NCBI GenBank assembly: GCA_937625935.1
Contig: OW569378.1
Span: forward strand, 62,001-126,000
Length of the DNA stretch: 64,000 nucleotides
Reading direction: 5' to 3'
DNA from: Tetramitus jugosus
Lineage: Eukaryota > Heterolobosea > Eutetramitea > Acrasida > Vahlkampfiidae
Made by a program: the position numbers and the translations under genes. Below are positions 57,756-64,000 of this stretch, one piece after another (the first letter of the stretch is position 1; each line of letters opens with the position of its first letter). Under the pieces are notes generated by a model, which searched no databases, was not told the DNA's origin, and was given only the letters and a program-made list of their open reading frames with translations.

Positions 57756-60700
57756 ATGAACCAAACAAATCATATAGGAAAGAAGGATAAGGAAAATAAT
57801 ATCTTTAATGGGCTCAATCTGGAAGAAAAATGTTTCTATCTTGCGTACAACGAGCTGTTAAACAAACAGAATGAACGGCTGAAGGAAAAAGCTTGGTCTA
57901 ATGTGGCAAAGAAAGTTGATGTTGATCGAGAGGAGTTAACAAGACTGATCATGCAAAATAATGGAATGTTGGAAATTCTTGTTTGCTTCGATCCAATTGA
58001 TTTTGGAGAACAATGTTGTTTCATCTCGCTATTCAGAGATGATGTCCGTCTAACACCTCGTCACAAGATTTCCTCCAACAACAAGTTTCGATTCAAGAAC
58101 ATTACCAACTCTCTTGTGAGTGATTTCTTTATTACTTTCGAACTGTTTGATAAGGATATGCACCTAATAGAAACCCAACAATTGCTTTGCCAAATTGAGA
58201 AGGAAGAATCAGAAGATACCCTTGAGTGGATTATCTCCTCTAACATAAAAAGTTCCCATGTATCCATGAGAGTAAAAAGACCATTGAATGGTTATGATCC
58301 AACATTAGGGAACTCAGCGAATGAAGATGAAATTTTCTTGTTGGAAGATACGTGTTTAGAAGAATCCGCAACACTGCACTGTACTATTTACATAGATAGG
58401 TTACTCCCGTTCTTACGGGTTGGAGAGAAAACTGTTTATGTAACTCTCTACAGTGGAACATCTAACACTAGCATTGTTTCTCCTCGAAAAATAGAATATG
58501 AAGACAATGATAGCGACCAGTGGTATTTTACCTTCTCCATCAATGAAGAACAATGGATGGATGAGTCAATCAGAATCATTATTTACTGTGTCGATGAAAA
58601 CTTTCAACCTAAGATGGATGAACTTACGACGGATATCCAATCAGATTTGTCGTCTCAGGCTAGTTTGAAAAATTCAGTTTTAAGATACGAGAGATCCCCT
58701 GATTTTCTAAAAAGAGCTGTTATGCGTAAGGTCACAGAAATGCTTGAAGTAGATACCAACTCAGACCTCTCATTCACTGGCTCAATTTCTGGATCCTCTA
58801 ATGTCAGTAAATCGAGAGTGAATAATATTGTTGCTGGAATATCAATATCAATGTATGTCAGACAAAATAACTCATTGGTGTTCATTAACGATGGATCGCA
58901 CCTGATTCATCTCGTAGAAGGGAATCCTTTTACTCCATCGGGTCCACCAAAAATAATTACTACTACATCAGCTGTTATTCATGCACAAATTAAGAATGTG
59001 TGTCAATCGAGTTTAATTCAAGAGATAAACACGGGAGTAGAAGATATTCAACCAGAAAAAATGTTGTCGAATCTTGTCCTGAAGAAAGATCTCTTCGAAC
59101 AGGTCCCTAAGCGAGATATTCAGAGGCACAAAGAGAAAATATTTAGTGTTTTGGGTTCTCTGTTTGGGGAACATGAGAAGTACAGAGTCATCGATCCAAC
59201 CAATATCCTAGAGAAGAGTTTACTAGATATCTATGAAATTTTGTTGAAAAAGCTACATAGAGATCACAGATCTACGAGCATAGATGCATGGGACAGAATC
59301 ATGAAAATGAATTTGCCCATCGAACTATTATTCAACCATTTTGTTCGAAATCTACTTCTAGATATCAAGAACAAAAGTCTCATACATTCCGATTTTTATA
59401 TTCGATCTCTCTGTTCCTTTTTGGAACGAATGATATCTGAGGAATTAGTGGAGGACAATGCAATATCGAAGTGTTTAACAATTCTTTTCAAACTTTCGAA
59501 TCAGTATCTCACGATTGTTGAAGATTGCTATTATTTTGTGGAAGTATCAATCCACATTATCCCTCTGATATGTAAAATAAGAACTTTGGATGAACTATTA
59601 ATTCAAGAGGTAATGTTGTATCTGGATATACTTCTCACTAAATCCGCAGAAAGTTATCAGTTAATGTACTGTACTACTTGGATTGTGTTGAGAACTATTT
59701 CAGAGAACTCCATTTGTGCCCCAATAGTCGAGAAATGCATCTCTTCATCTTCAATAGCGTCGAGTTTGAAGGGATATTTACATTCGTCAAGTTGGGAACA
59801 ACGAATACCTGATATTGTGGAATCCACTATTGTAGCCCTGTTAAAGTCGCTATGTGAAACTTCAAATTATGCACACGTTAGGGAAGTCACCGACTTTATA
59901 TCAGATGTACTCTCCTCAAATTGTAGAATGAAAGGATTCATCTCTCTTTGGTCGCTTGTGTACCTTGGAAACATCTTTGCCTCGGAGTTAGATAAGGAAA
60001 GAAGCAACTTAAGTAATGTAGCTCTTCTAAGCTTGCAGAGTCTCGCCAGTAACATTCCGGTTCAGAATTTTTCTCCCACAGAGCAAGAGTTGGAACTACT
60101 TTTGGTTTCTTTGTTGAGATTCAAAAACTTCTATGTGTTAGTTCTAGATTGTTTGGCAAAAATATCCTATCTGGCAGAACATCAGAAGTTTTACGAAATC
60201 AGAGATAGAATACTCATCTCAATTAACGAGTTGATGGTTAAGGAAATGACCAGAACTAGCTCTTCCTTCAGTACAATATCGGAGATCAAATCAATAGTTT
60301 CGAATGCGGGACAGTCTTACGCAGAACGAGAAACGAATTATGTTAATTACCTCGTGGGAATTCCTTTTGTCGCCATACTACTACGACAATATACCATGTT
60401 TCACACCCTGAATCTATTATTTGAAGTATTATTAATGGATTTCCTGAGTGTAGCACCAATCAAAACCAAAGACTACTCGAAAGGAAAACTACTCCAATAC
60501 TTACAAGTACTGAAGAATATTCTCAATTTACATTTGATAACCAAGTATAGTGAAATATTGAAATTGATAGTGGTGAATCGTGAGTTAAAAGAACCACCGG
60601 ATCTAACCTATGTTATCGAAGACAAAGAGTTTGTTTCTGATGTAGAGAATAGTTTATCGACGCTTATTGCTTGGATCACAAACAATATGGGAAGCATAGA

Positions 60701-62375
60701 ACAAGTTTGCCAGTACATTCAGACAAGAGGGGTATTGTTCGAAAAATCGAACTTTCACTTGAATGGCCCTTTGACAGAACTGGAAACAGTCCGTGTGAAC
60801 GGAAGATCCAAGGACAACACCGAGGAGCCTGTCCTATCGGGGATTTTGAATCTACTCTCATATAGCCCTCTCAACTCTCGGTCAATAGTTACTGGTGTTT
60901 TAATTCGTCTCTTGGTGGAATTACACACTCACTCTGAGAATACTATTGGCTTGGGATATTCCTTGTTGTTGTACGCCGAATTTCTGAGTAAGAGTATCTC
61001 TACAAAAATATCCTCCAATGGAGAGAGCGACTCCCTCGCTCTGGATCCGATCCTAAAAGCTCTGGAAACTGAGAAGGGATTACTGAAGTATTGTAATCTT
61101 ACTCTCCCGAATAATTCTTCTTCCTTCGAAGTTTACTCTGATCTCCTCACAAATTTGTTAGAAGAAGAGGGAATAACATGTACAGAAGAATACCAAGAAA
61201 CTCGAGAAAAGATAGATTTTCACCAATACACTGAAGAGTTGCTAGCTTTCTCCAATTCATTGTATATGGCAGGATCGGTATTTCTACAAGGTGGAGTTTG
61301 TACACTATCATTAAGTGTTTTCAAGAGAAACATCGAAATCATTGATTTCTTACCCCTTGAAAAAAAGAAGAAGTGTGAACTACTGAACCAACACTATTCC
61401 CAAATAGCTAAAGTGTATGCTGATATTGGAAGAGGACGCGAATTGCAAACGGAATGGTGCAGATATTTTTTCTTAATGGCTATGAAAGGAACTACTCACG
61501 ATAGATTTGTGTTACGAGTTCGTCCTGGTGAATCTATGAACTCCATTCTACATTGTATTTCATCTTTATTTCCTAACTTTGAAATATCAGACAATGTGGG
61601 TTCTGAATCTGCTAACCTCCAGCGAGGAACAGTCGTTGTTTCATCTATTATCCCTGTGGGAAACAGAAGAATAAGTGACTGTTCTTTTTCACTCTATTCA
61701 CCCGTATCTTTCGCCCAAACCCCAGCTCTAAGTTCAGATCTCATTGATACTGGGACAATTGTGCAAGAGAAACAACTGACTATTGATCTTGGAGGATTAC
61801 AGCGAGTTCACCGGCTGTACAAGGTCGCAGGTATTGAAACAAGTGTGATCAGCCAAGTGGATGCATCGATCAACTGGCTTGATCATTTCATACGTGGTTT
61901 AACACTCGTGGGAGGCTCAACAGCAAGTTTTGCAAATTTAGGAACAGAGAAGGAGGAACTGGATTGTTTAAAATCATCATTTCTCACGCTAGGCGGGATT
62001 CTTGATGACGTTCTTTCCCATAGGAGCATCATTAACTTGATATCAATCCAAGAATTGTATGACTCTTTCGAAGCCACCTTGAGCGAGGCTGTGAGAAGGA
62101 AAAAGGCTGAAGTTCGTGCCCAATGGGTCAAAGATCGTAAGTTTGCCCAAGACACTGGTTTCGAAATCCCTGCCCAACCAATGGATGATAACCTCATTCC
62201 TCCCATTCCATCATTCGTCACCTTGGATCAAAAGATCAGAGATATATCAAAGTTGATTCGACAGTCGATGGACCTGTATGCCCAAATTGCGACAGAAAGG
62301 TATGGCTGCTCTGAAGATGACCACACCTCCGAATTGCGCTTGAAGGTGTCGGCCATTCTGACGCGAAATTATTAG
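57756..62375 (+). CDS. giant protein with DOCK-like C-terminal (DHR-2-like) region
   Basis: Single exon, 1539 aa from ATG 57756. Residues about 200-305 form a beta-rich segment (LLPFLRVGEKTVYVTLYSG) that could be DHR-1/C2-like. A long helical array (about 480-1160) has no clear repeat signature. The region at about 1155-1440 resembles DHR-2: the helix of LLAFSNSLYMAGSVF, LLNQHYSQIAKVYADIGRG, then YFFLMAMKG, and near the end TLGGILDDVLSHRSI. DOCK proteins are Rac/Cdc42 exchange factors whose DHR-2 forms lobes A-C. The match is partial, and the key valine sensor and FIYRG-type strand are not convincing. An unrelated helical-repeat protein is the alternative. The gene shares a promoter with DRC1. 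Confidence 0.6.
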   Translation: MNQTNHIGKKDKENNIFNGLNLEEKCFYLAYNELLNKQNERLKEKAWSNVAKKVDVDREELTRLIMQNNGMLEILVCFDPIDFGEQCCFISLFRDDVRLTPRHKISSNNKFRFKNITNSLVSDFFITFELFDKDMHLIETQQLLCQIEKEESEDTLEWIISSNIKSSHVSMRVKRPLNGYDPTLGNSANEDEIFLLEDTCLEESATLHCTIYIDRLLPFLRVGEKTVYVTLYSGTSNTSIVSPRKIEYEDNDSDQWYFTFSINEEQWMDESIRIIIYCVDENFQPKMDELTTDIQSDLSSQASLKNSVLRYERSPDFLKRAVMRKVTEMLEVDTNSDLSFTGSISGSSNVSKSRVNNIVAGISISMYVRQNNSLVFINDGSHLIHLVEGNPFTPSGPPKIITTTSAVIHAQIKNVCQSSLIQEINTGVEDIQPEKMLSNLVLKKDLFEQVPKRDIQRHKEKIFSVLGSLFGEHEKYRVIDPTNILEKSLLDIYEILLKKLHRDHRSTSIDAWDRIMKMNLPIELLFNHFVRNLLLDIKNKSLIHSDFYIRSLCSFLERMISEELVEDNAISKCLTILFKLSNQYLTIVEDCYYFVEVSIHIIPLICKIRTLDELLIQEVMLYLDILLTKSAESYQLMYCTTWIVLRTISENSICAPIVEKCISSSSIASSLKGYLHSSSWEQRIPDIVESTIVALLKSLCETSNYAHVREVTDFISDVLSSNCRMKGFISLWSLVYLGNIFASELDKERSNLSNVALLSLQSLASNIPVQNFSPTEQELELLLVSLLRFKNFYVLVLDCLAKISYLAEHQKFYEIRDRILISINELMVKEMTRTSSSFSTISEIKSIVSNAGQSYAERETNYVNYLVGIPFVAILLRQYTMFHTLNLLFEVLLMDFLSVAPIKTKDYSKGKLLQYLQVLKNILNLHLITKYSEILKLIVVNRELKEPPDLTYVIEDKEFVSDVENSLSTLIAWITNNMGSIEQVCQYIQTRGVLFEKSNFHLNGPLTELETVRVNGRSKDNTEEPVLSGILNLLSYSPLNSRSIVTGVLIRLLVELHTHSENTIGLGYSLLLYAEFLSKSISTKISSNGESDSLALDPILKALETEKGLLKYCNLTLPNNSSSFEVYSDLLTNLLEEEGITCTEEYQETREKIDFHQYTEELLAFSNSLYMAGSVFLQGGVCTLSLSVFKRNIEIIDFLPLEKKKKCELLNQHYSQIAKVYADIGRGRELQTEWCRYFFLMAMKGTTHDRFVLRVRPGESMNSILHCISSLFPNFEISDNVGSESANLQRGTVVVSSIIPVGNRRISDCSFSLYSPVSFAQTPALSSDLIDTGTIVQEKQLTIDLGGLQRVHRLYKVAGIETSVISQVDASINWLDHFIRGLTLVGGSTASFANLGTEKEELDCLKSSFLTLGGILDDVLSHRSIINLISIQELYDSFEATLSEAVRRKKAEVRAQWVKDRKFAQDTGFEIPAQPMDDNLIPPIPSFVTLDQKIRDISKLIRQSMDLYAQIATERYGCSEDDHTSELRLKVSAILTRNY

Positions 62376-62587
62376 AAAAAGGGGGTGCTGTCAGAATTTT
62401 GTGCGACAAAGTCCAAAATGACAGATGATGAGTATACTTGGAAACGCCGATGAAACAGGGTCACCCCCACAAAGGAAGAGAGGTAGTGGCTATCACCGTC
62501 ATCAAACCAAAAACACAACAATCAAAGAATATTCTGTCGAGTTAGAAACCAATCACAACAAACAACAAACAACAACCAACAATAAAC

Positions 62588-64000
62588 ATGAAGGGTAGTT
62601 CGACCAGTGCAGTCAATGCTGGTTCTTCATCACCCGCCACATCCAACAATAACAACAATGGCAACAACAACAACAACAATAGCTTTTCCAAAATTCGACA
62701 ATTGTGGCGGAGTAGAGCCATGAGCACAGGCAGCAATCACCACAATAGCACAGGTCACAAACCAGTCATTAGTCACCCTACGAATTTTCAACATGTAGAA
62801 CACGTGGATTTTGATGAAGAGTTGGGATTGACGGGCATACCAGTCGATTGGGACATGAATCAACTACAGGGAACAGTTGCTTTTGACAAGAATCAACTCA
62901 ATTCAACATCAAGCACATCTTCCTCTCCCAAATCCATTCTATCCATGCTTCACTCACCATTCCTCAACAACAACAACAACAGTAGTGGTAGTCACAACAA
63001 GAGAAACACATTGGGAGGCTCACCATCCTCTCCATTGACTAGTGGAAGTGGAAGTGGTGGTGGCAGAGGTTCTATTCGAGTGTTTGGCATGGATCAAAAA
63101 CAATTGTCGTCCAACATCAAGAAGGACGATGCGAGAAAGTCGTACATGGAACACTCGAGTGTTGCACTGTCGACATCACCGTCCTCTCCCTTGGTATCAG
63201 CATCATCAGCAGCATCAGCGTCCACATCACCATCATCCCTGTCTTCCTCACCTCAATCCTCATCTCCCATAGCATCACAAATGGGCATGTGGCATTCCAT
63301 GAATAGCAACAACAACAACAACAAGTGTGATAGTCCAACAGTCAGTCTTTCATTAAAGGACGAATGGAAGAACAAGTATCACTCTGAAGTGACACGGATG
63401 AGCACCCATGTGGAATATAGTGTGAATGATGATCCGTTGTTGCCTCCTTCTTCCTATGATCCATTGATCAATGGACCTCATCTCAGTATGTGCTCTCTCA
63501 ACAATAATAATTGTTACTTTTGTGTGTGTATGTGTGCTGAAATGAATGTGTGCGTAAACTAACCTGTGCTTTCTTTGTTATGTCTACTATGACTACTATG
63601 ACTACTATTACTACTACTACTACAGTATCATTGGTGAATACGAGAGATCCATTGAGAGACTATTGTAAATTAGTGAAGATTGGTACGGGTAGTTCAGGTG
63701 ATGTGTACAAGGCAATCCATCGAAACACGAGACGCAAGGTTGCCATCAAGATTATGCAGATTACAAAGGACACGAGAACCGAGTTGATTGAGAATGAGAT
63801 TCGAATGATGATACGGTCAAAGGACCACGAGAATGTCGTACAGTACTATGACACGTACCTCAGACAGGATGAACTGTGGATTGTCATGGAGTATATCAAT
63901 GGTGGAAAATTGACCGATTGTCTCTATTTGGCCATGACAGAACAACAGATTGCAGCCATTTTGAAACAAGTGTTGCTCACACTGGATCATATGCACGATA
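62588..64000 (+). CDS. p21-activated (PAK/STE20) kinase with CRIB motif (3' end outside window)
   Basis: Model: 62588-63485 and 63626->64000, cut by the window edge; the 140-bp intron has donor GTATGT and phase-1 junction HL|ISLVNTRD. The N-terminal 300 residues are Ser/Asn/Gly-rich. A CRIB motif ISHPTNFQHVEHVD (about residues 61-74) matches I-S-x-P-x2-F-x-H-x2-H-V, with Asp where Gly is usual; it should bind GTP-loaded Rac/Cdc42-type GTPase. The kinase domain starts KLVKIGTGSSGDVYKA, with the ATP Lys in VAIKIM, the alphaC Glu in ENEIRMM, and VMEYINGGKLTD. The sequence ends at HMHD, before HRD. PAK-type kinases act on actin and motility downstream of Rho GTPases. Confidence 0.9.
63583..63623. 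repeat. (CTA/ACT)n microsatellite filling the 3' half of the PAK intron
   Basis: Imperfect CTACTATGA units grade into perfect CTA repeats that run up to the acceptor CTACAG at 63625. The repeat takes the place of the usual pyrimidine tract. Confidence 0.9.

Overview
The window reads as a gene-dense nuclear segment of a free-living amoeboflagellate, most like Naegleria (Heterolobosea); the species cannot be fixed from sequence alone. The evidence is AT-rich DNA under the standard code, one gene per about 1.8 kb on both strands, and mostly short introns (20 modelled, 12 of them with a GTATGT donor). Proteins carry long Asn/Gln/Ser/His runs. Ras/Rab/PAK/MAPKK/RhoGAP-type signalling genes, a GT48 1,3-beta-glucan synthase (cyst-wall type enzyme) and DRC1 (motile-flagellum protein) are all present. 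I saw no transposon, viral, CRISPR or operon structure.

Layout. 1-9.5 kb: a 5'-truncated Ras/half-Ras/zinc-finger/vWA/RING fusion gene, cytochrome oxidase subunit Vb, an intron-bearing tRNA-Glu and a tRNA-Pro, CutC, a MAPKK-like kinase, a C2orf76-family protein and an EF-hand-like protein. 9.6-18.7 kb: an adenylate-kinase-like protein, ALG10, a membrane-anchored class II cyclic-nucleotide phosphodiesterase, an OPT transporter, METTL23 and Rab32. 19-32 kb: coiled-coil proteins, the eEF1A lysine methyltransferase METTL10, a four-TM protein, a RING protein ending in a CaaX box, a mitochondrial membrane protein, a CNNM-type protein and an LRR/coiled-coil protein. 31.7-41.5 kb: PEX12 followed by a perfect 34-bp palindrome, a Glu/Lys-rich protein with an LRR tail, ALG8, MED10, eIF3m, proteasome beta4 (PSMB2) and TRIAP1/Mdm35. 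42-64 kb: PH-RhoGAP, a small unknown gene, a BRWD-related protein, glyoxalase II, the 2070-residue glucan synthase, N-myristoyltransferase, DRC1, a DOCK-like giant protein and a 3'-truncated PAK-type kinase.

Functional threads. ALG8 and ALG10 add the second and third glucose to the dolichol-linked N-glycan precursor. Rho/Rac-type signalling is represented by a RhoGAP, a probable DOCK-type exchange factor and a CRIB-containing PAK. Mitochondrial genes are COX5B, TRIAP1, glyoxalase II and the single-TM protein. Gene pairs are packed tightly: NMT and DRC1 meet stop codon to stop codon with no base between them, and DRC1 shares a 60-bp divergent promoter with the DOCK-like gene.

Start codons were placed at the first plausible ATG; several open frames extend upstream only through TTG or GTG. 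All splice models are inferred from reading-frame continuity, GT-AG borders and protein-family continuity, without transcripts.
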